A stretch of 64,000 bases of DNA from Tremella fuciformis (lineage: Eukaryota; Basidiomycota; Tremellomycetes; Tremellales; Tremellaceae), in assembly GCA_032768795.1 (NCBI GenBank), contig CP136490.1, positions 8,586,001 to 8,650,000 on the forward strand, read 5' to 3'. The notes below the pieces were generated by a model that saw only the letters and a program-made list of their open reading frames with translations, ran no database searches and was not told where the DNA came from. This document shows, in pieces, positions 11,389 to 23,253 of the stretch; within the stretch, counting starts at the first letter, position 1; each line of letters begins with the position of its first letter. A program made the translations under genes and the position numbers.

Positions 11389-12963
11389 ATGACCATCCCC
11401 AGCTTCGTCTCGCCCGACGTCTTGCGGGCGGACTTCGCAGCCGCCCTGTCAGCAATGTACCAATCTGAGGTCCCCCTATACGGTGATCTGCTCGAGCTGG
11501 TAGGACAAGTCAATCATCAATGCGCGCAGTCGAGCGCCGGGAGTACCAGCCTGGATCGGTGGCAGCTCACAGGTCTGTCGCTGGAATGCACATCCATTTC
11601 AGCGCTCACACGGCAGAGCGCGTGCAGGTAGAACGTCACGGGGCGATCCGCCTGGGCACATACGCAGAGCTGCTCGACATCTCTCACCTGTTCCACCACT
11701 ACGGCATGTTCCCCGTCAACTACTACGACCTCACCGGCGCGGGCCTGCCCGTGCACTCGACCGCCTTCCGGCCGCTCGGCGCCGCCTCGCTCGCCCGGAA
11801 CCCCTTCCGCGTGTTCACTTCGCTGATACGGCTGGACCTGGTCGGCGACGCTGGGCTGCGATCTGAGATCTCGAGTATCCTCGGGAAGCGAGACATCATA
11901 CACCCTGATCTGAGAGAGATGCTGGAACGCGCCAATGTTGAGGGCGGCGTGCGATCGGATTGCGCGGAGGATTTCGTGAGGTTGTCGATGGAGACGTTTC
12001 GGTGGCACAGCACGGCGAGCGTGTCTCACGAGCTGTATCTCAGACTCAAGGCCATCCATCCCATACTCGCGGACACGGTGTCTTTTCGTGGACCACACAT
12101 AAACCACCTTACACCACGAGTGCTGGATATTGACGCCGCCTACGGCTTGATGAACCTGAAAGGGTGAGTTCACGAGCGAAGAGCCTAAAGAGGGACGCTG
12201 AGAGGCAGTATTCCGACCAAAAAGAGCATCGAGGGACCACCTAGACGAGACTGCCCGGTCCTTTTGCGCCAAACATCCTTTCTTGCTCTATCCGAGAATA
12301 TCCTTTTCATAAACGGCAACGAACAGCAACACTCCCTGACGGGCGGCTCGCACCGCGCACGCTTCGGCGAGATCGAGTCGCGAGGCGCCGCCCTGACTCC
12401 AAAAGGTGAGCATCAGTCAACGTGGATTCCTGCTCTGGAGGCTGAGTATAGGACACGACCTATACCTGTACATCATCGACAAAGTGACGCAGATATCCAG
12501 CAGGACGACCGAAAACGAGACCCTCCAGACCTATTTGAAGGCAGCTTTCGCCGACTTTCCGGACAACTGGGAGGGTCTTCGCCGACTCGAGCTGGCCTAC
12601 TTTACGTTCGAGTATCGCGGCACAAGAGCGACCCAAAGGCAAGACGCTCCCAGCTTCGATCTCGAGGCTTTGATCGCGGAGGGCAGTGTGACGTACACAC
12701 CGATTGTTTACGAAGACTTCCTGCCCGCATCTGCCGCAGGCATCTTCAGCTCTAATCTTGGCAAGGATGGGTATGCCGTCGAGGCATCGAAGGAAGTCGA
12801 GAACAAGAGTGACCGCTGGGATGACGACCGGGCAAGGGCTGAGTTTACGAAGAGCTTGAGGGGCGGGAGACTATGGTCTTCGTTTGACTTATATGAGCGT
12901 ATTCAGCGAGAAAGCTTGGATGAGGCCGAACGCCACTGGAGAGCGCACATTAGCAGCGCCTGA
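11389..12963 (+). CDS. DUF1338 family 2-oxoadipate dioxygenase/decarboxylase-like protein (HglS/YdcJ type)
   Basis: Characterised family members are non-haem Fe(II) enzymes that convert 2-oxoadipate to 2-hydroxyglutarate in lysine breakdown. The signatures are clear: AALSAMYQSEVPLYGDL near the N-terminus, VERHGAIRLGT (first metal His), LFHHYGMFPVNYYDLT, PFRVFTSLIR, RGPHINHLTPRVLDID (second His), SIEGPP then VLLRQTSFLAL, and RFGEIESRGAALTPKG (metal Glu). The C-terminal part runs through AYFTFEYRG and YEDFLPASAAGIF and ends at 12963. Introns lie near 12165-12210 and 12406-12450. The join between the first exon and VERHGAIRLG was not resolved. Lysine or 2-oxoadipate use is inferred from the family; the neighbours give no support either way. 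Confidence 0.85.
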
Positions 12964-13244
12964 GACATATAATGTACATGATCTCTGACTTTGCAGACGG
13001 TGATGCACCTTCACCTCTTCCTTTTTGATGTATGTCCGCCCACTGCGTAGTCCAATGAAGCTCAGAGGTTGCAACAAATAGTCTATATGGAAAGATACAA
13101 GGTAAGTTACGAGTAAGAGTATGTGGACTGTGTACAAATCGTCTATCCAAGAGCCCGAAACGTTAAAATAGCAACACGTCCTTCATCAACTCTCGCCAAC
13201 TCGGATCAGATTGACCAGTAGCACGAAGCCGGAACAGCTGTCGG

Positions 13245-15432
13245 TCAGCCTTTGAAGCTTGAGGCGGCAGTCCGCTGGGAGGCGAGACGCACTTCTTCCA
13301 ATATCCTCGAGCCTTCTTCGTTATCATAGGCGTAATATGGATCTGACCGCATGGCGCCGAGAATCCGTCGTGCCTTCTCTCTTCCTACTCCGTCGATCAT
13401 CATTGAGCCCGGGGGTCAGCAGACTTCGCTACGTGTAGAGCATCATACACACCAACGATGATCTTCGGGATCAGAAGGTTCTGGGCGGCCTCTCCGCCTG
13501 GTTGTTCCAAAAGGTCGAGCGCCGCGTTCGCGGCGTCCTGAACGGCCGGATGATCATGCGATTCCCCTAGCAGATCGACGTTGATGATCACCTATGACGG
13601 ATCAGCCAATGCTCACGGCAATAGGATGCTAGACTCACCTTGAGTGTGTTGATCATGATTTGGTTGCCTAGCTGGACACGCTGGAGAGCTTGCTGATCAG
13701 TCGTCGACGAGATATCCCATACCGCTAGCTCGAGCAGGAGCTCTTCCGTCTTCTGTCGGTGGTGCTCGATGAGAGACGAATTCGGTATGGCGCTCAGGAC
13801 GGATCTCTCGAATACCATGGCGTTGACTCTATTGGCCTGGCCTGTGTAAGCAGGTGTAGGTGCCCGACGTGAACACAGTCTGCTTACGAGTTCCAGGATT
13901 CCCCTGTGTAAACCATACGCGAGCTGGACCGTATCAGGGCCTCGTTCGTTATCCGCATCGGCGAATTCGAACCTTTCGGTATCAGTCTCAAGCCGATTGA
14001 AGACAGGAGATGCTGGTGGAAGAGCTCACCACCATGTTTGCAAAGGCTCCGTCAGCAGCGTCGGCGCAGCTCCCGAGGCCAGACCGTGGCAGACATCAAT
14101 GATGACCATGCTCTCGAGAAGGATCCGAACCCTCTCCACTGCTTCAGGCGACTTTTGGCGCGCGCGGTCCAGCATCGCCCACGCCCCGCCGCACTGCTCG
14201 ATGACTTTGAGTCCAACGAGGTACGCGTCCATCCAGTCCGTCCCTCCAGTATTCACGCGAGCGATGATGCAGCAAACAATTCCGGTGAGCAGGACCACGC
14301 CCGTGTGCCCAGAAGACAGACTTTCTGGATCTCCCGCGCAGACAAGAGCGGTCCGACATAGCTCTAAGGAAGCTTTGGACATTTGATTGCCAATCGTCCT
14401 GAAGTGCGCGACCTTTGCCATATCCACACTAGAGGCGGGCAGGAGGTCTACACCCCAGTATCCGACGCAGAAGTCCGGAACATCTCCCCGTGTGCGCTGC
14501 AGATAGAGTGAGGAGCGATGAGCGGCGGCAATGGAGAGCAGTGAGAGGTGGAGCGAGTCGGCGGTGAAGGAGGAACCGCGGGGATTCTCGAGGCAGTAGC
14601 CGAGGTCGAAGAAGGGGATGGGTTTGTGTGTTTGCGGAATGGCGCACAGGTTGACTGGACCTGTATCGCGTGTCAGCGATGACTCCTGCGCGAACATGGC
14701 ATACACACCGAACGAAAGGAAGTGCTTCATCTGCAGACGTCAGCGATCGATGCATGACACCCAGTATAACCCACCAGGTCCCGCTCATCCTGATTGAAAA
14801 AGACGGTCGAGATTGGCTCAAAGGTAGGTGAGAGCTCGACGTTGTCTGAAGAGAGGGGGTCGGACAGGAATTGGAGCATGGTCGCAACATGCTGATAGTC
14901 GAAAACTGGGGAAACATCCACCATTGGGACAAGTGTCGGATCGTATGGCAGAGAGGATGCAGCTGTCAAGGTTTGCGAGGCGATGACGGCAAAGTCGTCT
15001 TTGACCGCATCCGCCTGGGTTGGTGCTGTCGCATCGTCTTTCGAGGGTGTAGAGGCAGGCTGCTCGGGATAGATACACTAACGCCATCAGGAGATGCAGT
15101 ATCGCCGCGGAAACGTACGTACTGTACGTGACATGTTCTGACATCTCCAGCAGCTTGGTCTGCCCTCGTCGCATCTGCGGGGAGGTCAGCCTGACGACAT
15201 GTCGATTCGAGTATTAGGATAGATACACACTTCTGTTTGTTCTTTCGGCAGCCGTAGCAGCCTGGCAGGGGTCAGCCGAGACATACGAGGAAAGCTGGAG
15301 GAGATTCACCTTTGCGGGACCTGGTAAATTTCGGCCGTTTACGAGTACTACCCTCGTCCAGGCCGGTCTCCTCTGCTGCTGATCAGAATGATGTGGTATC
15401 GAATGGTATGACTGACCTGGCGGGCGAGTCAT
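13245..15432 (-). CDS. Zn(II)2Cys6 fungal transcription factor
   Basis: Nuclear regulator. It was reconstructed from Met at 15432 with a 16-nt first exon, giving MTRPPAEETGLDE, then after two further short introns RSRKGCYGCRKNKQKCDEG, PSCWRCQ and a closing Cys, the complete six-cysteine binuclear cluster. The long exon 14026-14720 encodes the fungal-TF-2-type regulatory domain (FFDLGYCLENP, LLSIAAAHRSSLY, VVLLTGIVCCIIARVNTGG). The C-terminal exons include RILGAMRSDPYYAYD and EEVRLASQRT, and the stop is at 13245. The gene converges with the DUF1338 gene and lies upstream of a sugar transporter on the same strand; the target is unknown. Confidence 0.85.
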
Positions 15433-16086
15433 GGCCTTCCATAGGGCGTCTGAGCGGATGTGAGAGTACAGGGGAACGTTTCCCAACTTCGACTTCTTCT
15501 GATCGGTCAATGACCGAAGGGGGTCACGTGATCTCGAGAACCCGCTCCATACGCTAGCCGCGGCTAGCTTATCAGAGGGTCAACAAACAGTATTTACTTC
15601 GACTTCCATCCGTGTTCTTGCAAGAGAGTTTTAGTTGATGTCTTAGGCGAGGCACGAGGCAGGTTGATCGTCTCCCGTCGTCAGTGCGACTCGCGGAAAT
15701 CCTGCTATTGTGCCCCAAATTGTCGTTCTCAGCGTCCCGGCCGTCAATTGACGCGTGTACGCGATCCCCCTCGAGGGGAAAACCAGCATGGGAATGTCAG
15801 ATATCCGGAACTACCAGGACGTCGCTAAGTAGCCGATGGTACCCCTCCCTGCTTGGTTGATACCACTCTCTGATAACGGCGAGCCTCCTCAATTTCCTCA
15901 AGGTCAAGCGATCAGAAGGCCTGGACACCTCGAGCTGGCAAGTGCCCCAAGGCCTACTTCATGACAGACCAGCTAGCAAAACATGAGGTCGGGACAAAGG
16001 CTCCGACGTGACTGACCGACGAATGGCTCTCAATCGGACTGCATGATTCACCTGCTGCGGTGGTATCTATGACACAAGGACAACGT

Positions 16087-16165
16087 CCCCCCCCCCCCCC
16101 CCCCCTCCCTCCCCCCGTCCCCTTCCCTGACCCCCCCCCTCCCCCCCTCCCCCCCTTTCCATCCG
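16087..16165. repeat. Poly-C / C-rich low-complexity tract
   Basis: A tract of about 20 consecutive C is followed by further C-runs broken by T, G or A. It lies 35-110 bp beyond the stop of the minus-strand transporter, so the transcript's 3' region would carry G-runs able to form quadruplexes. The rest of 15433-16198 shows only a CCCCTCGAGGGG palindrome near 15767 and no gene. Confidence 0.9.
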
Positions 16166-16198
16166 ACGCGTCCCCTTCCATGGACCTATTATTGCCTC

Positions 16199-18086
16199 TC
16201 ACTCGGGCTGAGCCTTGGTGAACTCCTCAGAAGAGACCTGCGCGGATGTCATCGTAGTGGCGAATTGACGCGCAGGGATCCTGCGCTCGAACAACTCGTC
16301 CAGCTCGACGTACGACCGTCCGCGAGTCTCTCTATGCGAGTCAATTAACATAAACTCGCCGAATGCGTGGACACTCACGGAACCAAGAAATACACCCCAA
16401 TGAGGCCGAGGAAAGTCGTACCGGCGAAGAAGAAGGCAATCCCAGAGATGCCCCAATTGGCCCCTGTTGGGGCGATCATAATCGGCGCGCAGTAGCTGTT
16501 GATCAGGTTCAGGCATGCCGCCAAGCATGCCGAAGTGGCGACCGTGCGAGCACGAAGAACCACCGTGGACGTCTCAGCCAGGTAGACATAGCCAACGCTG
16601 AGACGTTCTCAGCAGGGCTTCGTCGCTCACAGTATACTGCACTCACGGTCCAAGGGTCATCGAGTAGATTGCGCACCAAACGCAGCAGAATGTAATAATG
16701 ACGGCGGCAATCTTGTTGTCGATGGCGACTCGGCCTGCGCCGCCTACTATTAGTAGACAAATGATGCAGCCGATACCACCGCCCAAGAGAAGGGGCCGGC
16801 GACCGACTTTGTCGACGGTCAGGAAGCTGCCGGCGACGAACACAACCAGGACGACACTGCTATGTCAGCGGGAATGGAAGAATGAGGGGATAGGCTCACA
16901 ACACCAGAACGGTGCCAATGAACGGATCCTTCAATCCGGCAATCTGGAACACGTATGACGTGTAGGCGAAGACGACGATTGTCCCAGCCCAGTTCTGCCA
17001 GACAAAGGGGCCGAAGGAGATGAGCGTTCGGCGCAGATTCGTCCCCTTGAAGATGGCGAAATACGACAAGGCGTTGGCCTGGGCCGTAAGACGCCGCCCA
17101 TCCTCGATCTCCTCTTGCAGGATCTGAAACTCGAGGTCAACGTCGTAGCCGTCGATACGGCCATTCATGCGGCGCAAGACGGCCTTGGCCTGTTCGTCTT
17201 TCCCCTTCATGGCGAGCCAACGAGGGCTCTCAGGGAGGAACAACCACAAAAGGCAGGCGATACCCGAAAAGACCCACTCCGAGTAGATGATGTGGCGCCA
17301 CTTGTTTTCGGGCATGAAAGCGACAACGTGGACTCCAATTGCAGAGGCCAGTTGACCTATGGCAAACTGGCGGGTCAGCTCGGTCATGGAAACCGCCAGG
17401 GTCAAGTTACCCAGAGTTGGTAGACGGCGATGAGAGCCCCTCGTGCATTTGTAGGGGCCAGCTCGGCGACGTATGTGTTGGCGACCGCTTGATTGAGTCC
17501 CACCGAAAAGCCCTTATTGTCAGCTCGACCACACCTCGAAGTCTAGAGAATCTCACGCTGAGAAACTTGGCAAGGAACCAGACTTGCCACGACTTGCCGA
17601 ACATCTCCACCAGGCAAGCAATACAGAGGAGAACTTGCACCATGAGCAGGGTGTATTTCCGACCAAAAATGTCGGCGGGATAGGATCCGAAAATGAGGAT
17701 GGCAATTTGGCCGGCTGACATGCCGGCACCCCACGCGCTCATGGTGGTGGCCTCGATCTGCTTGACACCTTGGTAGACAATCCCAAACTCGTCGATGAAC
17801 CCGTTCATGGCCACCACACTGCCAGGCTGAAAAGGCGATCAGTGCGAAATAGCTCTGTGCGAGCCTAAGGACTTACCACGGAAAGCTGATACCCGTCTGA
17901 GCAAGCGTTGAAGCCAATGAAGAGACAGAAGAGCGATGCGAGCTTGAACGTCTTGATGGTCTGCCACTGTCCCATCTCTTGATACGGGGAGATGTGACGA
18001 TGGGTGCCGACCAGATCTGCGGGCGCCGCCATGTCGGCAAGCTCGACTTCGTACTTGTCTTCCGAGTCCATATTGGGTTGCGCCAT
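16199..18086 (-). CDS. MFS sugar transporter (alpha-glucoside/hexose proton-symporter type)
   Basis: Plasma-membrane 12-TM sugar porter. The N-terminus MAQPNMDSEDKYEV is cytosolic and acidic, and the first helix contains CLFIGFNACSDGYQLSVV. Family signatures are the loop SYPADIFGRKYT, PESPRWLAMKGK after helix 6, the amphipathic central loop with AVLRRMNGRIDGYD, and VDKVGRRPLLLGGGIG in the second half. The tail ELDELFERRIPARQF (PETKG-loop equivalent) ends at 16199. At least five introns are present. Divergent from the alpha/beta hydrolase at 18694, with a shared promoter containing a 20-bp-spaced direct repeat. The specific sugar is not predictable. Confidence 0.9.
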
Positions 18087-18376
18087 GATGACGAGAGCGG
18101 AGAGTGCGTACTTCCTGTGCGAACTCGAAGAAGAGCTTCACATTATGTATCTGGGGAGCAAGGCATGAGGCAGAGTGTTGAAGATCCGCATAGCCGCTGG
18201 TTGATCTTTTGGCATGGCTTTGGCCCCTTTTTGGGGGACCCCGTCTCTGAAGACGTACATAAATCCGCAGAACCGCGGGGAAGTTTGGGGCTCACAACGC
18301 CAAGGAGGCGGAGAAGGGCGAAGAAGAGCGGACTCGGCGATTAAGCTTAACGCTACTCGAGCGCTCGGCACGTTTC

Positions 18377-18407
18377 TCGGCATGTCGCTTCTGCGTTCGG
18401 CATGTCG
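18377..18407. promoter_or_regulatory. Direct repeat TCGGCATGTCG in the divergent transporter/hydrolase promoter
   Basis: TCGGCATGTCG occurs at 18377-18387 and again at 18397-18407, exactly 20 bp apart, with partly conserved flanks. It lies about 290 bp from each start codon of the divergent pair (18086 minus, 18694 plus). It contains CGG half-sites as bound by Zn2Cys6 factors. Shared control is inference. Confidence 0.4.
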
Positions 18408-18693
18408 TTCTGTAGAACTCTTCATCCAGGTCTGATGCCGTCCTGAGCACCATGGCGTCGATTACCGCATTTCCGCTTTGGCCAACGATGAAGCTCACAA
18501 GATGGGGCAGCATGTCGTTGCAATCCGGCCGGATGACGAACGACAGGTTGACGCTTTGCCGAATATCCGCTCTGTCACGCTTCATCGCACTGATATTTGG
18601 GCGAATCACTTGGAATCTATCTCTCCTCAACTTGGAACTCTTCCCCATTCATCGCCCCGTAAACCGTCTCCCATCACTCTCGCAATCACCCCG

Positions 18694-19894
18694 ATGAGCG
18701 TCTGGAAGTTCAGAGGAACTCCCTTTCCGCCTTGTCCCGAGGGTTGGCAAGACCACACGTACAAGCAGTGCCATGGGATCGATATCCCGTTACGAATCTG
18801 GCCAGCGGCTCAAAATGCAGTTGAAAGCTCACCCGCACCTTGGGTCATATGGATTCACGGAGGTGTGTCTCCGATCTCATGCAGTTGAGCAATATGCAGG
18901 CTGATGCTTCACTCAAGGTGGCTGGATAGCCGGCAAATACTCTGCTCCCAACGCCTGGGTCGTGCCCGCCTTCACAAGTCGCGGTTATCATGTCGTGTCG
19001 ATCGCCTATCGCTTTTGCCCTCAAGTGACCCTTGCCGAGATGGACCAAGACTGCCTCGACGCCTATACCTGGTGCCACGAACACCTCGAACGTATCCTGG
19101 GCAATGGGACGGTCGATCTGAGCCGTTGTGTCATTGCAGGTGACTCGGCGGGCGGGTATCTCGCCACCCGGCTGGCACTCAACACCCCCGTCCCCGCCAA
19201 AGCGGTCGTAGCAGTCTATGCGCTGGTCGATTGGGTCAGCGCATACGCCCGCGACAAGGCCAAGCAGGCTTCGGCCGAGACTTCGCAAGCGCCAAAGTAC
19301 TATCGATCTCGTACGGAGCAGGAGCTTCAGACATCACTCTACGACCACGACCCTAGCCACGCTGAAGTGTTCACGCCATGGGATGGTGATTTGCCTGACA
19401 AGATTGGCGGTGTAGGACCCATGCAGACGTTTCTTGGCATGCCGGGATACGTGCCGGACGAAAAGGTGTTCCTGCGCCTTGACACCAACGCATATCTCTC
19501 GGCGTCAAAGGTATCCAGGCTGGGCTGGGTTTTCCGCTATGATCCAAAGACGACGAGCGAAGAGGACTTTATCGCTGTGCTGCGCGACAACTCACCGCAC
19601 TACCTCGTAGACGAGCGGAAAGAATACCCGCCGACCTTCTTCCTGCATGGAGATCGAGACGAGGCCGTCCTCAAATCCCAAGCTCTAGATTTCGCAGCAA
19701 AGCTGCAGAAGCTGGGTGTCCCCACTGGTTCTGCATTCGACACTGAGGGCGGACATGCGTTCGAAATCTTCATTTCGGTCAGACTCCCGCTTCAAGCGAA
19801 GACATCTAAGCTGATGCTCCAGGGACCGGACGACGATGGCTGGGAGGAGTTTGTCGTGCCTACCATGGACTTTGTAGACAAGCACTGCAAGTGA
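18694..19894 (+). CDS. Alpha/beta hydrolase (HSL-like, fold-3 esterase/lipase)
   Basis: Probable cytosolic carboxylesterase. The oxyanion motif HGGG is assembled across the single clear intron (18862-18914), giving IHGGGWIAGKYSAPN. The nucleophile elbow is AGDSAGGYLA, the acid lies in FFLHGDRDEAV and the catalytic His in DTEGGHAFE; all three triad residues are present. Met at 18694 begins MSVWKFRGTPFPP; length is about 380 residues. No signal peptide. It is divergent from a sugar transporter, so it may deacylate a glycoside or ester imported by that transporter (inference). Confidence 0.9.
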
Positions 19895-20437
19895 GAGGGG
19901 TCCGAGCATAGGGGCAGAAGGGCACAGAGAACCACAACCATTGAAAGACTCAGACTATGTGATGAATCACAATCAAAGCGATGTTCTCTGGGAAATTCTT
20001 GCGCTCGTCCAGCGCAGTTGCTGCTTCGCCCTCTGCTTTCCCCAGCGTACTTCGAGTATCTTGGCGGAAGGGCGATGCCAATTGCGGGGAGCCATGCTGT
20101 GACGCTACTGCACACCGCCGCGATGCGCCGGAGGGAAGGCAGGGCCCTATGAAGCGCAATGCTTAGGTAGATGCAGCCAAGTGATCGACGTCACATGGTG
20201 AGTCACCGGGTTCCGGAGATTCGGCCCGAGAGTCTACGCTAACTTTTCCCACTTGGTAAGCCAGCACACTTATCACACGTCAACCACGCAGCACGTCACC
20301 ATCTATGCGCTCATACTCGATTGCATTATTCAGCGGTGCATAGTCGACTCGCTCTCTTATAAGCTCTGCTCACTTCATGACTCATCCCTAGGACGGCCCC
20401 TTTGTGTAGAGACGCGCCGAGCAGCACTTGACAGGTC
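19895..20437. other. Intergenic, no feature recognised
   Basis: The region covers the 3' side of the hydrolase and the presumed promoter of the MFS transporter at 20438. No convincing ORF, RNA or repeat was found. Confidence 0.5.
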
Positions 20438-22705
20438 ATGACGGTCCCAGAGAGCGGCGATTCGAGCATCGCGGCTGCACCTGCTGCCGCGGTCATCCCC
20501 CCGCTCGAGCCTCCATTGCAGGCTATCATAAGTGCAGATAACATCGGGCCGAGGCGAGTCCAGCTCGACATCCTTGAGCCTACCACGAGCGGCCGTCTCG
20601 ACCAGGATGGAGCGACACTCGCGGATATTGAAGCGAGCGCTGCCAGGGAGATGAGCTTGTTGACGCGAGTTATGATTGGGACGGCTACCATGTTGTGTTA
20701 CTTTGTTTCGGTGAGTGTCTCTTGGGCCTATTCATACCTTGAAATGTGGTACGGCCGGGAAGGAGGTTTAGCCGAGGAATGAGGAGATCAGCTTCAGGCT
20801 CGCAAAGATAGTGACGGTCATTTGGGTGTAGTTGTGAGGCTGAAGAGGCAACGGCAAAAGGGCGTGACGTTGGGTGCAGCTGATCACAGTCCGCGTCATT
20901 CACGGCTGTCGTCATGGTCGTTCCTTCAATCGCTAAAGATTTTGGCATATCCAACCTGGAAGCTCAATGGGTGACCTCAAGCTACGGCTTATCATATGGC
21001 TGGCAAATCTACCTGACCAAGTCGGAGCTTAGCTGACACCTCAGCACGCTGTTGGTCGCCGGTCGGATCGCTGACATCTACGGCCGGCGCACGCTGTTCG
21101 TTGGTGGGATGGGTTTCTACACTCTCTGCTCGATTGTATCTCCATTCATTCCGGTGGGTCCCCTCTGCGCCCCTGCCATCCGAACGTCCCTTGATGAGCA
21201 GAATTGGATCGCATTGTGCGTCATTCGCGCCTTTGCAGGTCTAGGGCTCGCCGTAGCCTCACCAGCTGCGTTCGGAATCACCGCAGTCTACTTTCCTGAG
21301 AACCCAAGTCGGACCGTGGCTTTCTCTGCACTCGCGCTTGGCAATCCCCTAGGAGCGATGGTGGGCACGTTGATTGGCGGCTCAATAGCTTCGGGTGGCA
21401 GGTACGTGTCGACAACGACGAGGCTGTTGGAACGCTGAGAGCAGGCATTCTTGGTCCTACCTGTACCTGGTATTCGCCGCCGTGTCCGCGTTCCCCATCG
21501 TGATCGGGGTCACCTCTCTGCCCGAGAAGTGGTGGACAGTGGGCCGCAGAGAGCCCATCGACTGGATAGGCGCCACAATAATCACGGGCGCCATCACCCT
21601 TTTCGCCTTCAGCCTCACCCAGAGCGGCGTAGTGGTGTACGGGTGGAAAACACCATGTGGGGTTGACAAGATATGAGAGGGTGGCTAGCTAAAAGTGCAG
21701 ACATCCCCGCGTTGTTCACATTGTCCATCTTACTGTTCGGCCTCTTCGCAGCGTACGAGCACCACCTGGAACAGTACCCAGACTCTAGGATTTCTCGGCG
21801 TGTTCCTCCGGTCGTCAAGATGTCACTCTTCACCCGCCAGAAGGGCCGGATCTCAGCCATCACATTCGGCTCTTTTGCGATCTTTACGTGTGTGCCGGGC
21901 TGGATCTACCTCACCAGCATATACTACCAGGATTACCAGGGATTGTCGGCTCTCGACAATGCCCTCAGGCTTGTTCCCTCGTGCGTGAGCGGGATGCTGG
22001 CGGCGGTATGTCCTTTCGCGCGACTGTGATGACTTCAAGAAGCGGTGCGAGCTGATGAGGGACTGGTCATCTACCTCTTACCCCGAGCACGGGCGGCATA
22101 CATCATGAGCGGCGGCGCCTTTCTTTCTGGGTACGCTACATCTCCTTGAACGAGATTGTGCAACTGAGGAATAGCATATCGTGCCTCATCTTCGCTGTTG
22201 AGCCATCAGGGACTAGCTATTGGAAGTACGAGCTCCTTGGCTGCTTTCTCATCTCGTTCGGCGCAGACATGTGAGCCCCTCGTAGTGAACAGCGGGTCCA
22301 GCTGACAAGTAAGGGGAGTTGTCGTAGGATCCATCATGGTATCCAACCTTGTGAAGGAGTAGCTTTATCCGCACCCGATGTCCTACGATCGCTGACACGA
22401 CTGCAGTGAGGAGCAATCTGTTGCCGGTGCAATCTTCCAAACCTCGGTACAGATCGCGTCGGCCTTTGGCATCTGCCTCTCGAGCCTCGTGGCAAACGAA
22501 CAGGCCAAGAAGACCGGCGATGTCCTGCAAGGTTTGAGAGATGCCTTTGGGATGAACGTCGGCTGGGCTTTGATAGGTCAGTCGGGGGCGCCCATTATGG
22601 ACCGTGCTGAAGCAGCAAGTCCCGATCGTTGTTATGTTTGCCTTGAGAGGGATCGGGGTGGCACAAGACTCGGCAAGACCCGAACGAAGTCGAGGAAGAG
22701 ACTGA
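20438..22705 (+). CDS. MFS transporter, drug:H+ antiporter type (14-TM-like)
   Basis: Membrane exporter or importer of the fungal DHA/AMF1-like groups. An N-terminal cytosolic region of about 90 residues rich in Ala and Pro leads into LTRVMIGTATMLCYFVS. Helix motifs include VVPSIAKDFGISNLEAQWVT, LLVAGRIADIYGRRTLFVGG (motif A), CVIRAFAGLGLAVASPAAFG, GNPLGAMVGTLIGG (motif C-like) and SYLYLVFAAVSAFPIV. The second half has ITLFAFSLTQSG, IFTCVPGWIYLTSIYYQ and SEEQSVAGAIFQTSVQIASAFG. At least eight introns. The end at 22705 (tail FALRGIGVAQDSARP) was placed by splicing the last intron by eye. Substrate unknown; ammonium or drug transport have both been reported for relatives. Confidence 0.82.
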
Positions 22706-23253
22706 GCCCTTCCGGCTACTGTAAGGGGAGAACTGCGGGCCCAAACACTCGCAAAAAAGTGACCATCCCAGTCCCGTGCGTCGACAGGGTCTGTGCACCT
22801 CAGGCGAACCAGAACTTCCAAAGGAAAGCAAATGAGTAGATTAATTGCGATGCATGCGATGTCGTAAGAGGTTAGCATCGACGCAAGTGTATCCTATTCT
22901 TGACCGAATATTTGTCTGTCACTCAGGCCAGGTAACATTGCTGACGGATGAAATCATTCAGCACTCTGGCAAGCGTGCGCAGGCAATTCATTCACGAGTC
23001 CGGCGAGGTCCCATGCTGGTGTATACAATACCTAAGATTCGGGCAAGATCGGCATAGCTAGAGCTAGGGTGGTCGTGGCGTGAGGGGTCATCATGGTATC
23101 GCAGCTTCAGCATCGGCTGTTGGCCATCACCCCGTGCGTGCTACGAACGGATTCGGATCAATGCGTTTCGTGATATTAGAGGGAACATCAGGACAAAGTG
23201 GATAGTCCACTGTGCATGTTCACCACCTGCGGTCATACTGCGGGTCGGGATTC
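22706..23253. other. Convergent intergenic region, no feature recognised
   Basis: This region lies between the ends of two convergent transporter genes. It contains only short overlapping ORFs without family features. Confidence 0.5.

Noticed and set aside
15954..16202. Glycine-rich ORF on the minus strand
   Set aside because: It is produced by translating the poly-C tract and overlaps the transporter's stop; low-complexity artefact.
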